Positions 18,601 to 26,520 of a stretch of DNA of 64,000 nucleotides are shown here, one piece after another. The notes below the pieces were generated by a model, which had not been told where the DNA came from, did not search any database, and worked only from the letters and a program-made list of their open reading frames with translations. Location of the stretch: contig NC_015500.1 in the NCBI RefSeq assembly GCF_000212415.1, positions 1,860,001 to 1,924,000 of the forward strand, written 5' to 3'. A program made the translations under genes and the position numbers. Every line of letters begins with the position of its first letter. The first letter of the stretch is position 1. Source of the DNA: Treponema brennaborense DSM 12168. GTDB lineage: Bacteria; Spirochaetota; Spirochaetia; Treponematales; Treponemataceae.

Positions 18601-20124
18601 AAAATTGCTGATACTGATACGGGACTGCACGTACGGCGTTTCTCCGCCGATAAAACTGCCGTCGAGCGTCAGAACTCCGGGCGCTTCAAAATCTGCGTGC
18701 GAATAGTCCGATACTTCAAATGAAAAATCGGCGGACTTCGTTTTCGGATCGGGAATAACGGTCAGCTGCAAAGCGGTAAAACTGCGGTCGTCCAGATACA
18801 GCTGCGGAACGAAGCACATGAAACCGCGTTCGAGCGGATCGATATACAATTCCGCGCTCACCGTTCCGCCGTTCGGCAACACGTAATGATCCAGAAACGC
18901 GGTGCCGCTCGGCTGCAGCGTGGGAATATGGAACGAACCCTCCATCGAAAATTCGGCCGACCGCGACGTTACCCGGACGGAACGGAGCGCGACGTCCGTT
19001 TTGTCTCCCGAAACTTCGTACGCAACCGTCATATCACCCGGTACGAGGCGTGCGCTCAGTCGCGTGTGTCCCGCCGCCCGATACTGAAAGGAACGGCTGT
19101 CGCCCGAATATGAAAACTCGTACAATCCCGAAATCAGGGATCCCCGTATCCGATTGACAATCGGCGGCGCGCTTTTTACGCCTATCCAGGTGAACGGATC
19201 GAAATTATCCGTTTCGACGCGGACGGCAAAATCTCCGGTATCAGGCGTAATTTCCATGTTTACAAAAAACGGCAGCGCGTTCTGCATCGAGGCCAGCTTA
19301 ACCGAACCGTCTTTATACTCCGCGAACAATCCCGTTCGCGCCAAACTGTAACTGCCGCTGTTGAGCGAAAGCACTTTTATTTTGGCGGAACTGCCGTCGA
19401 GATCGGGCGTAACGGCCGCGTCGAACTGAAACGACGCGGACACCGGCCCCAGAGCGGAAGCGACTTTCGCCGGCAGCTTTGCAAGCAGCGCGGCGGAAAG
19501 CACCGCCGACGCCTTCGCGTTCACCGAAACGGACAGCAGACTGCCCTGCTGCATACTTTTGATGTCGGCGGATTTAAACACGACGCGGGCGTCAACCGAC
19601 GCATCGCTGTAATGCAGAGAAATATTTTTGACTTCTATATCGAACGGAATCGACAGATTGAAGGCTCCTGATACGACCGGCGACTGCTGCGTTTCCGTTT
19701 CCGTCCGCGACGAAACGAGCGCCAGCAGTTTTTCGATGATCCGGTAATTTATCATCGCGTCGTATTCGAGGGCGATTCCGTTGACCGTCAGTTTGGTAAA
19801 CGCCGTGTCGAAACGGCCGCGCAGCAGAGCTCCTATTTTATACGACAGCACCGCCCGGTCGATTTCGAGAACCGGAACACCGGTTTCCGCATCATAAAAC
19901 GCTACACCTTTTATTTTGAACGCCGATAAAATAGATGGAGAAATCGAAGCATACGACAAACGCAGCCCCGTTTTTTCTTCCAGCAGACGAAGCGCGGTCG
20001 TACGGTAGTCGGTCAGCTGCCGCTCGAACGCGACGCACAGCGGACGAACCAGTATCAATGCGGTAAACAACAGCGCGATAAAGAGAACGCTCGAGATACT
20101 GATTTTGACGATCTGCGACTTCAT
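15655..20124 (-). CDS. tamB: TamB-like translocation/assembly module protein
   Basis: A 1489-residue AsmA/TamB-type protein. A single N-terminal membrane anchor (SISSVLFIALLFTALILV, about residues 9-27) is followed by a very long run of beta-strand-rich repeats. The DUF490/TamB C-terminal domain (about 1150-1489) contains FKGDVVLRGGEILYLSRNFY and FDPRLTVRAEIRERDAEG, and the protein ends in an aromatic residue (SWKFVF). Such proteins bridge inner and outer membranes and help lipid transport or outer-membrane protein assembly. It begins 51 bases from divergent tmk; the palindromic ACTATAGT at 20137-20144 offers a -10 in both directions. In T. pallidum the same gene also precedes bamA. Confidence 0.92.
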   Translation of the reverse strand: MKSQIVKISISSVLFIALLFTALILVRPLCVAFERQLTDYRTTALRLLEEKTGLRLSYASISPSILSAFKIKGVAFYDAETGVPVLEIDRAVLSYKIGALLRGRFDTAFTKLTVNGIALEYDAMINYRIIEKLLALVSSRTETETQQSPVVSGAFNLSIPFDIEVKNISLHYSDASVDARVVFKSADIKSMQQGSLLSVSVNAKASAVLSAALLAKLPAKVASALGPVSASFQFDAAVTPDLDGSSAKIKVLSLNSGSYSLARTGLFAEYKDGSVKLASMQNALPFFVNMEITPDTGDFAVRVETDNFDPFTWIGVKSAPPIVNRIRGSLISGLYEFSYSGDSRSFQYRAAGHTRLSARLVPGDMTVAYEVSGDKTDVALRSVRVTSRSAEFSMEGSFHIPTLQPSGTAFLDHYVLPNGGTVSAELYIDPLERGFMCFVPQLYLDDRSFTALQLTVIPDPKTKSADFSFEVSDYSHADFEAPGVLTLDGSFIGGETPYVQSRISISNFFLDTAITAGAFFMNRQTQDSLRSAAAFLSPYVLTNEFYVATDFSTVTYNVPYSIIANTVRDQEFLVFSVTGNESSVHVSKFDLLYAGQSVQASFDADIADDFYDMFFTADLAVNSIPYSLSGSFVPGSWIGVTGDYGLDAAFTFGSSVQNRGVSGSLKMDNLPLALGKSVLSVSLDTAINFPYMDSFTVDVNRFELTEATNRLGFAPHVSLSGQINRFGFMLNSLGYSDTVSLLEGSGGIMWNLSESGLDSASLDIALSNPLSSEAYSVNATLSNPEHKPFSAASVLSDFYFSSQISVSSFPMARVRKLQSAADVCSGTIVAMGSLENPFVSVQVDTSSVSVGGVPVVFSGGARLDDGTFFIDSANVSYGRHHVSDIAADFDVASFAGSLTARYDGALATVYTVAAPFKITLSGGDSAEKSAGILSALNAGVPDVFAVELEAELGGSVFETPETVKLSLLRSPGRFDIYSSGDLGINGSLSDGGAVLLTLDGRFPLHGTVSGTIRETNLDVDLRNMSADLASFRNLVSFPFITLYGGALSGNAHVGGFVADPEFSGVFRVKNMDLNCPDFVTEHITAADVRIAIVDNELRIDNTAFKVKNGSVVLDLSLVLDRWRLDHLSLGIKTPQNVMIPANISAPPVNVVGMSTCDLSIYVTLDSATVSGSFFADNVEVAISTDTLASKSGAEPSTFDVNLDFNVTTGQRVQIVFSPLLRGLVEPNTDLLFQYDSAASDFVFKGDVVLRGGEILYLSRNFYLREGRIVFNEMNGSFDPRLTVRAEIRERDAEGEPVRIILSAENQRLSEFNPTYSSSPPKSELELMSMLGQAFTGDIRSGWDALLTGVDYGFQIFALSKVENALRDLLNFDIFSIRTMGVQKILKQWLNVGSDGKVQTIGNLFDNTTVYIGKYFGSSIYADALLHFTYDESRTSGGNTTSGLVFQPEIGLEMDSPFATIRWSIAPEIGTTQHLWVPATSISLSWKFVF

Positions 20125-20175
20125 ATGTTTCTTTCTACTATAGTAAATTTTCGGAAAAAAGGGTAGGTCATCCGC

Positions 20176-20802
20176 ATGGTATTACATAATTTTATCGTAT
20201 TTGAAGGCATCGACGGCTCGGGTACCTCTACCCAAATTGCGCTGCTCAAAAACAAACTGCCGAATCCCGGCACCCTGTTCACAGCCGAACCGACGTCCCT
20301 CGCCACCGGCAGATTTCTGCGTACCCTTTTGCGCGGAGACGAACGGCTGACGCCGGGCACGATGGCGTACCTGTTCGCAGCCGATCGCTACGAACACGTG
20401 CACGCGCAGGACGGCATACTGCAAACCTGCGCGGACGGCGGAATCGTCGTCTCCGATCGTTATTTCTTTTCCAGTCTGGCATACCAGTCGGCTGAATGCG
20501 GCAGGGAGCTGCCGGCAAAGCTGAACGAATCGTTTCCCTTACCCGAATACCTGTTTTATTTTGATATCGAACCGTCCGTTTCTTTAAACCGAATTACCGG
20601 CCGCAGCGTTACCGAAATTTACGAAAAACGGGAATTTCTTGAAAAAACGGCGGCCGAATACGAGCGCATCATCGGCGAATATGAAAAAACGGCAGTCGGG
20701 ACGGGCATGAAAATTACCAGACTCGACGCCTCCGAATCCGTCGCGGAAGTCTCCGAAAATATCTGGAGCATTCTGCGGAACATGCCGATATTAAATACGT
20801 GA
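20176..20802 (+). CDS. tmk: Thymidylate kinase
   Basis: A 208-residue kinase that makes dTDP from dTMP. The P-loop is FEGIDGSGTSTQ (residues 9-20; T replaces the usual K in GxGKST, an oddity shared with some spirochaete enzymes or specific to this one). The DR motif is VVSDRYFFSSLAYQS and a LID-like stretch GRSVTEIYEKREF follows. AGGGTAGGT precedes the ATG. The next gene starts with GTG inside its stop codon (4-base overlap). Confidence 0.9.
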   Translation: MVLHNFIVFEGIDGSGTSTQIALLKNKLPNPGTLFTAEPTSLATGRFLRTLLRGDERLTPGTMAYLFAADRYEHVHAQDGILQTCADGGIVVSDRYFFSSLAYQSAECGRELPAKLNESFPLPEYLFYFDIEPSVSLNRITGRSVTEIYEKREFLEKTAAEYERIIGEYEKTAVGTGMKITRLDASESVAEVSENIWSILRNMPILNT

Positions 20803-21479
20803 AAAAGTTTCCGTACTTTCGCTTTCAGCAACGAACACCGCCGGCAGGTGTTTTTTCCGCACGCCGCACGCTGACCGCACGGTTTACCGCGCTTGTACTC
20901 GCGTGCTGTTTTTGCGTGCAGCCGGCGTTTCCGTACTTCGTAACCTATAAGGAACAATACTACAATCTGTTCCACGTCCATTATCAGCAATATCCCGACG
21001 ACGTACTGGAAAACATTTATTGGCTTGAAAAAGCCGCGGCGGCCGATTTCTGCAATCCGCAGTACGCGCTTGCAAAAATAACCGACGAGCGCGACTGGGA
21101 AAAATACCGCTATCTGTTTATGATGCATATAAATTTGAAACTGATCGAACAGCACATGCGGCTCGGGCGCACCTGGGATAAACAAGTCGCCTATTTTTAC
21201 GACGCGCCTTGGAAAGAAGAATATCTGCGCGACCTTGAAAAGGCCGAAAGCGCGTACCGCGCCGGATTGTATTACTGGAAAGAAGCTTCGGTATGGGCCG
21301 AAAAAGCCGACGCAGGCAGCTTCCGTTTTCTGTATCTTACCGACGTTCAGAATTGGGAAGACGAACGGGAGCGCATCGCAGCCGGAAAACTCGATTATGA
21401 AAAGATTCTCAACCGGGAACTGGCGCGACTCGCAAAAGTAAAAGAAACCTTCCTTGCAATGGACGACAAAACGTATTAA
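20799..21479 (+). CDS. Exported or membrane-anchored protein of unknown function
   Basis: A 226-residue protein I do not recognise. A basic N-terminus (KKFPYFRFQQR) is followed by one hydrophobic segment near residues 29-46 (ARFTALVLACCFCVQPAF), a signal or anchor. The rest is rich in Tyr, Trp, Glu and Lys, with helical stretches such as ADFCNPQYALAKITDERDW that resemble Sel1/TPR-like helix pairs. The GTG start overlaps the tmk stop, so it is translated with tmk. The aroB promoter begins inside its last codons. Confidence 0.75.
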   Translation: MKKFPYFRFQQRTPPAGVFSARRTLTARFTALVLACCFCVQPAFPYFVTYKEQYYNLFHVHYQQYPDDVLENIYWLEKAAAADFCNPQYALAKITDERDWEKYRYLFMMHINLKLIEQHMRLGRTWDKQVAYFYDAPWKEEYLRDLEKAESAYRAGLYYWKEASVWAEKADAGSFRFLYLTDVQNWEDERERIAAGKLDYEKILNRELARLAKVKETFLAMDDKTY

Positions 21480-21482
21480 AAT
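21454..21482 (+). promoter_or_regulatory. Candidate promoter of aroB, leaderless
   Basis: TTGCAA (21454-21459), 17 bases, TAAAAT (21477-21482), 6 bases, ATG at 21489. No Shine-Dalgarno is present. Confidence 0.55.
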
Positions 21483-21488
21483 GTCCGC

Positions 21489-22649
21489 ATGACACAAGAC
21501 ACATTTTCAATAACGTATACCGCCGTTCATCCGGGAACGGATAAAACCGACATAGTATTCTGCGGCGACACCGATTCGCACGCGTTCGCCGATGCGTACG
21601 CACCGGGAAAATCGGCGGAACCGCGCCTGTTCGTTACCGACGAGACGGTCGCGTCCCTGCCGCTGCTCAAGGATTTTACCGCCGCCTTCACACAGGAACC
21701 GCCGCGCGCGGGAAAGACATATCTGAGCGGAAACGACGCGCTTCTGGTACTCGGCGCGGGAGAACCGTATAAAACGATTGAAAGCGTGCTCGCCATTATC
21801 CGGGCGGCGCTTGAAAACAACCTCCAGCGGTCGAGCGTTTTTACCGGAATAGGCGGCGGCGTCGTGTGCGACATGACCGCGTTCGCCGCTTCCCTTTTCA
21901 AGCGGGGCGCCCGGCTCGAACTGGTGCCGACCACGCTGCTCGCAATGGTCGACGCGGCCGTCGGCGGCAAAACGGGCTGCGATTTTGAAGCGTACAAAAA
22001 CATGATAGGAACGTTCTACCCCGCAGCCCGGCTGCGCATGTACAGCGAATTCATACCGTTACTGCCGGAAAGCGAATACCGTTCGGGACTCGCAGAAACC
22101 GTTAAAACGGGCTTGCTCTACGCGCCGAAACTGTTCGATATTCTTGAACGGCAAAAAGACGCCGTCATGAGACGGGACACGGACGTTGTCCGCCAGCTGA
22201 TAAAACGGTGCGTAATTGCGAAAGCGAATATCGTTGAAAAAGATTTGACGGAAACGGGACTGCGGATGCAGCTCAACTTCGGCCATACGTTCGCTCACGC
22301 GCTCGAAACGTGCGCGGGTCTCGGAACGGTCAGCCACGGAGACGCCGTCGGCTGGGGAATGGCGCGCGCACTCGATTTGTCGCACAGACTCGGCCTGTGC
22401 AGTGCCGAATACCGCGACGAAGTCTGCGCGGTGCTCGCTTCTTACGGCTGGGAAACGGCTCCGGTACATTCGGCACTTTCCGGCTCCGGGCGGACGGCGG
22501 CGCAAACGGCTGCGGCGCTGATCGAAGCGATGAAAAAAGACAAAAAGAACACGCCGGGCGCCATCCGCTGCATTTTGCAGCGCGACATGAACAGTACCGT
22601 CGTCCAAGAAGCGGCGGAAGCCGATATTGCCGCCGTACTCGGCGCGTAG
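21489..22649 (+). CDS. aroB: 3-dehydroquinate synthase
   Basis: A 386-residue enzyme of the shikimate pathway converting DAHP to 3-dehydroquinate with NAD and a divalent metal. The NAD region is GIGGGVVCDMTAFAASLFKR. The substrate-binding motif is VPTTLLAMVDAAVGGKTG. Metal ligands are in EYRSGLAETVK and in NFGHTFAHALE, with a later SHGDAVGWGM. It feeds chorismate to the trp operon found 35 kb away. The start at 21489 lacks a ribosome binding site but follows a promoter at leaderless spacing. Confidence 0.95.
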   Translation: MTQDTFSITYTAVHPGTDKTDIVFCGDTDSHAFADAYAPGKSAEPRLFVTDETVASLPLLKDFTAAFTQEPPRAGKTYLSGNDALLVLGAGEPYKTIESVLAIIRAALENNLQRSSVFTGIGGGVVCDMTAFAASLFKRGARLELVPTTLLAMVDAAVGGKTGCDFEAYKNMIGTFYPAARLRMYSEFIPLLPESEYRSGLAETVKTGLLYAPKLFDILERQKDAVMRRDTDVVRQLIKRCVIAKANIVEKDLTETGLRMQLNFGHTFAHALETCAGLGTVSHGDAVGWGMARALDLSHRLGLCSAEYRDEVCAVLASYGWETAPVHSALSGSGRTAAQTAAALIEAMKKDKKNTPGAIRCILQRDMNSTVVQEAAEADIAAVLGA

Positions 22650-22664
22650 CGGTTGGAGCGAATC

Positions 22665-23891
22665 ATGCAAAACGTATCGGGATATTTCGACTGGGCGGCG
22701 ACCGCACCGGCCGATGAAGACATCATACGGGAAGCGACGGAGCTGTCCCTTACCTATTTTGCGAACCCGTCGAGCGTGCACCGCGCGGGCATTGAAGCCA
22801 AAAAAAAACTGACCGAAGCGCGCGAACGGGCGGCCGCCGTACTCGGCGTACGGCCGGACACCGTGTTTTTTACTTCCGGCGGAACCGAAGCCGACCACAT
22901 TCCGCTGCTCGCGCTGCTGCAGCGGCCGTCGCCGGCGACGGTGCTGATCAGTGAAATTGAACATCCGGCGATCCGCGAACAGGCGCAGATGCTCGCACGC
23001 TGCGGCTGGAACATACGGACGGTCAAACCGGACAATCGGGGAATCGTCACGGCGCAAGCCGTCGCCGGCGCGCTCACCGACGACACGGTGCTCGTCTGCA
23101 TCATGGCAGTGAACAACGAAACCGGCGCGGTGCAGCCGGTGTACCGGATCGCAGACGTCCTGGCCGCGCGGGCCGCGGAAACCGGAAAGCGCCGCGCGAA
23201 ACTGCACGTCGACTGCGTGCAGGCTGCGGGCAAGATACCGTTCAACGTTTCATATAAGGGAATCGACAGCGCGGCGTTCAGCGCCCATAAAATAGGCGGC
23301 CCGCGCGGTATCGGCGCATTGTACCTCGCACAGCGCCTGGAACCGTTTCTGCGCGGAGGCGGACAGGAACAGGGCATCCGCAGCGGTACGGAAAATCTTG
23401 CCGGCGCCTGGGCACTTTCACGATGCATGGAACGGTATTATCTGTGCGAACCGGGAACTTCCGGCGCCAAACGGCCGGAAAACGCCGCCGCGCTTGAACG
23501 CTACGATGCGCAGTGCGAATATACGAGCGCGTTCGTAACGGCGCTGTCGGCAATACCCGGCTGCTCGATCGTTCCGGAATGCAGGGAACGGAAACCGGCC
23601 GGCGGTACGGAAAACGACGGCTGCTATTCGCCTTGGGTCGTACAGGCAAGCTTTAAAAACGTCCCCGGTGAGGTTATGGTGCGGGCGCTTGCGGAAAAGG
23701 ATTTTTACATTTCAACGGGTTCCGCCTGTTCGGCCCGAAAAATGAGCCGCCCGATTCTTGAAGCGATGGGCGTGCCCAAGGCACAGGCAGCGAACGCCGT
23801 CAGATTTTCGTTCGGTACCCGCACGCGGCAAGCGGACATGGACGCGCTCGTCGACGCGGCAGCGGAAATCGCACGCCGTTTTGCAAAATAG
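22665..23891 (+). CDS. Cysteine desulfurase, NifS/IscS-like
   Basis: A 408-residue PLP enzyme that removes sulfur from cysteine for Fe-S cluster or thio-modification pathways. The PLP lysine lies in SAFSAHKIGGPRGIGALY. The N-terminal YFDWAATAPADEDI and NPSSVH motifs are typical. The sulfur-accepting cysteine is in ISTGSACSARKM near residue 349. The insert DGCYSPWVVQASF precedes it. The start is ATG 22665 with GGAG 7 bases upstream; a TTG at 22653 would make that site coding. No scaffold gene is adjacent. Its stop codon lies in a 30-bp direct repeat. Confidence 0.92.
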   Translation: MQNVSGYFDWAATAPADEDIIREATELSLTYFANPSSVHRAGIEAKKKLTEARERAAAVLGVRPDTVFFTSGGTEADHIPLLALLQRPSPATVLISEIEHPAIREQAQMLARCGWNIRTVKPDNRGIVTAQAVAGALTDDTVLVCIMAVNNETGAVQPVYRIADVLAARAAETGKRRAKLHVDCVQAAGKIPFNVSYKGIDSAAFSAHKIGGPRGIGALYLAQRLEPFLRGGGQEQGIRSGTENLAGAWALSRCMERYYLCEPGTSGAKRPENAAALERYDAQCEYTSAFVTALSAIPGCSIVPECRERKPAGGTENDGCYSPWVVQASFKNVPGEVMVRALAEKDFYISTGSACSARKMSRPILEAMGVPKAQAANAVRFSFGTRTRQADMDALVDAAAEIARRFAK

Positions 23892-23976
23892 AGGAACGCG
23901 CCGTAAGCGATTACGCTGCTGTCGAACGGAACCGATTTGCGGAACGCGCCGTTTTGCAAAATAGAGGAACGCGCCG
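23874..23976. repeat. 30-bp direct repeat, second copy 73 bp downstream
   Basis: The 30 bases at 23874-23903 (end of the desulfurase gene, including its TAG) recur exactly at 23947-23976. A shorter copy of gaacgcgccg is shared with 23942-23951. The result looks like a tandem duplication of the gene's 3' end. Confidence 0.9.
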
Positions 23977-23982
23977 ATCCGC

Positions 23983-25572
23983 TTATTTTTTTTTGCTGAA
24001 CACGCGGTAATTCATCCACGGAAACAGCGGATGTTCCTGTTCCATAGACGTGAGCCATTCGGTGCTGATGGTGTTCGCCCCCAGCGAATCGTAGACCGTC
24101 GTAAACGCGAGCACGTTTTTCTTAACTTGTTCCTGCGCGTACTCGGAAAACAACCGGTCGTGCAGCATGGAAGGCCAATCGCCCGACTGCGCCAGCAGAA
24201 CTTCTTTCGCGGCAAGATTGAGCGCGCGGGCTTTCAGTCCCGTGTCGTCGGGAAACCGGTCCGCAAGATACATCATGCGTTCGCACGCTTTTCGCGAATA
24301 CTGCAGAATCCAGCCGTTCGAGCTGTCGAGCATATTTTCACCGTAACCGGTTCCGGTCGCGGCCGACATGAACGGTTTCAATTTTTGTAAGTCGAACCGA
24401 TTCGTAAGCAGATCCGCGTACGACCCGATGCGGACGTCCGACTGCGACGCGGCGATGCGGAACACCTGTTCAAGCCACGAAACGCCTTCAGCCCAACTTT
24501 GTCCCAAAATTTTCGCATCAAACGCGCAGACAAGGCTGACATCATGTCCCGGAAGCAGCTTTTCCGCCGCGGCGAGTTTTCCGATTTTTCCGGCAAAAAA
24601 CGACTTCGCATCCGACGCGGCCTGTTTTGCCGCGGCTTCACAATCATACCAGCAGCCGCCGGCCGATTCGTTTCGGTTCCAATACGCGTATCCGGAAGAA
24701 ATCCGCGTCCCGTCGGCTTCCAAAAATCCGTCCAGATCGCCGACGGACGCTTCAAACGCCACGTCGCGGTTCGGATCGCGGTACACGGGATTGTACATAA
24801 AGCCGCCGGGACCGGTCAATTCGTCTTCCGACGCATCGTCGCGCGCAAAAAGTGCGAACGAATTACCGCAGCGCACCGGAGCGAAAATTCCCTTTTCCGG
24901 CAGCGGGTCAGCGAACAGAACGCCGTGAGAGTTAAGCACCGTGTAATCGAACCCGTATCCGCGCAGCACTTGTTCGAGGCCGGAAGAAAACCCCATGTAC
25001 GGCAGCCAAAAACCTTCCGGTACGACGCCGAAAAAGTGCCGGTGCGCCTGAACGCCGGTTTCTATCTGGGCGTTGACGGCCTCGGGCAAATCGGCGTAAT
25101 GCGGCAAAAACGCGTAAGTCGCGGCGGTCGCCAGCAATTCGACGTTGCCCCGATCGGCGTAATATCTGAAAGCGCTCAGCAAATCGCGTTTATATACTTC
25201 GATAAAATCCTGACGGGTTTTACGGACCCGATCAAGGCACCGCTGCGCCTGCTTTTTGCGGCCGGTATCCGACGCGTTCCGGGTCAGTTCCTTTTCTCCG
25301 AGCACGATCGACCGGTCGAGCCAGTCCACGTATCGGTTTATAACGGCGGTATCGGAAAGCAGCGAACAGAGCGTCGGCGTAATAACCATTGAAAGCTTGA
25401 ACGGAACGGCGTCCGTATCGAGCGACTCAAACATATTCAGCAGCGGAATGTACGTTTCGGAAATTGCAAGAAATAACAATTCATTCTCAGGGCGCCCGAA
25501 CGAATCGCCGTCGGTACGGCGGATATAACCTTGATGGGCAACAAGCGTAATAACAAACGATTTTTTTGGCAT
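23983..25572 (-). CDS. GH57/DUF1957-like protein, catalytic motif degenerate
   Basis: A 529-residue protein of the GH57 alpha-amylase / 1,4-alpha-glucan branching enzyme type: (beta/alpha)7 barrel (residues 5-400) and a helical C-terminal domain with SSDWPFMM-like QSGDWPSML. Region 1 His13 is kept (VAHQGYIRRT for HxPYxR). The nucleophile motif WLPE reads WLPY (residues 189-192, GFWLPYMGFSSGLEQVL). Region 4 keeps its Asp (FDAKILGQSWAEGVSWL) but has K and Q for the usual E and H. It may therefore bind glucan without cleaving it. It is followed upstream by a DUF4912 gene, the common partner of this family. Confidence 0.82.
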   Translation of the reverse strand: MPKKSFVITLVAHQGYIRRTDGDSFGRPENELLFLAISETYIPLLNMFESLDTDAVPFKLSMVITPTLCSLLSDTAVINRYVDWLDRSIVLGEKELTRNASDTGRKKQAQRCLDRVRKTRQDFIEVYKRDLLSAFRYYADRGNVELLATAATYAFLPHYADLPEAVNAQIETGVQAHRHFFGVVPEGFWLPYMGFSSGLEQVLRGYGFDYTVLNSHGVLFADPLPEKGIFAPVRCGNSFALFARDDASEDELTGPGGFMYNPVYRDPNRDVAFEASVGDLDGFLEADGTRISSGYAYWNRNESAGGCWYDCEAAAKQAASDAKSFFAGKIGKLAAAEKLLPGHDVSLVCAFDAKILGQSWAEGVSWLEQVFRIAASQSDVRIGSYADLLTNRFDLQKLKPFMSAATGTGYGENMLDSSNGWILQYSRKACERMMYLADRFPDDTGLKARALNLAAKEVLLAQSGDWPSMLHDRLFSEYAQEQVKKNVLAFTTVYDSLGANTISTEWLTSMEQEHPLFPWMNYRVFSKKK

Positions 25573-25586
25573 AATATTCCCTATAA

Positions 25587-26252
25587 TTATGAAAACGATT
25601 GGCGGTGATTCAGATAATGCGTCCGAAGCAGTTCCGGCAGTCCCGACAATTCCAAAATCGGAGAAATGCGGACTTCAGGAACGGGAGCCGAAACTTTTTC
25701 GGATACGTGCGGCAGTTCGATTTTCCGCGACGACGCGCACACCCGCAGCGGCATATTCTTGAATTCAGCAATCAAATCGACGCGCGCGATGTGTTCACCG
25801 GCGGGAAGCAGCACGTACTGCTCGCGGTCTGTCAGCGAAACCGGAATATCGAACGAATCGGAAGCTTTCGGCGCCTTTTCATCGGGAAAAAACGAAATAC
25901 GCAAAAACAACGAAGAGAACGCCGCCGATTTTCTTATTGCAATCAATTCGGCTTCCTTAATATCCCAGTATACGAACGCCCACACGGGATTCCGCAGGAT
26001 AACGGAAATATGCGTTTCGTTATAGGTTGACGGAAGGACGGACGCCGCACGTACGCCGGCTTTGTCCGATTCGTTTTTTAATTCAACGCCGCGGTCGCGG
26101 CGCATATCTTCAGCGAACTCAAGCAATTCACCAATTATAAAGCGCCGGCTCAAATTTTCCGGAATATCAATTCCGTATTCGTCTGCCAGCGAAATCAAGT
26201 CCGCCGACGGCAGGGTTTCAAGATACGCCCTGTTCAATATACTACATTCCAT
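25587..26252 (-). CDS. DUF4912 domain protein
   Basis: A 221-residue cytosolic protein. The N-terminal 50 residues form a short helical segment (LISLADEYGIDIPENL, resembling a Rho N-terminal/SAP-like helix pair). The DUF4912 core at about 80-190 has ETHISVILRNPVWAFVYWDI and a beta-rich remainder ending with a proline-rich region and SPILELSGLPELLRTHYLNH. DUF4912 resembles a carbohydrate-binding or immunoglobulin-like fold and is commonly found next to GH57 branching enzymes. It precedes the GH57-like gene by 14 bases in one operon. There is no Shine-Dalgarno; the promoter is about 9 bases upstream. Confidence 0.85.
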   Translation of the reverse strand: MECSILNRAYLETLPSADLISLADEYGIDIPENLSRRFIIGELLEFAEDMRRDRGVELKNESDKAGVRAASVLPSTYNETHISVILRNPVWAFVYWDIKEAELIAIRKSAAFSSLFLRISFFPDEKAPKASDSFDIPVSLTDREQYVLLPAGEHIARVDLIAEFKNMPLRVCASSRKIELPHVSEKVSAPVPEVRISPILELSGLPELLRTHYLNHRQSFS

Positions 26253-26261
26253 ATCGTGTTT

Positions 26262-26290
26262 ATGATGAAGAAAAATGCGGAAACTGTCAA
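26262..26290 (-). promoter_or_regulatory. Candidate promoter of the DUF4912-GH57 operon
   Basis: Perfect TTGACA (26290-26285), 17 bases, CATCAT (26267-26262), then 9 bases to the ATG at 26252. The predicted leader is 0-3 bases. Confidence 0.45.
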
Positions 26291-26389
26291 GGGATCGGCA
26301 TTCAAAAGAGAACGCAAATCCGTGCCGAGTGCAAACGATTCGATGCGCGCGCGGTTTCTGAATTTCGGCTCATTGCGGAAAGCGGCGGC

Positions 26390-26418
26390 TTGTATTTGAC
26401 AGCCGATACCGGTATACT
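26390..26418 (+). promoter_or_regulatory. Candidate promoter of phosphoglucomutase
   Basis: TTGTAT (26390-26395), 17 bases, TATACT (26413-26418). The leader to the ATG at 26521 would be about 96 bases, with GGAG before the start. Confidence 0.5.
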
Positions 26419-26520
26419 GTAAGTGATAAGAATATGACAGTGCGTTGCCGGCGGCAGCAGACAAAGTCCGGCGTATACCGCCGAACCGCACGGCACGGAA
26501 CAGTCAGAGGAGAACCGGTT

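Noticed and set aside
22059-23207. A 382-codon minus-strand open frame opposite aroB and the cysteine desulfurase
   Set aside because: It crosses two real genes on the other strand, is Arg-rich, and has no ribosome site or motif.
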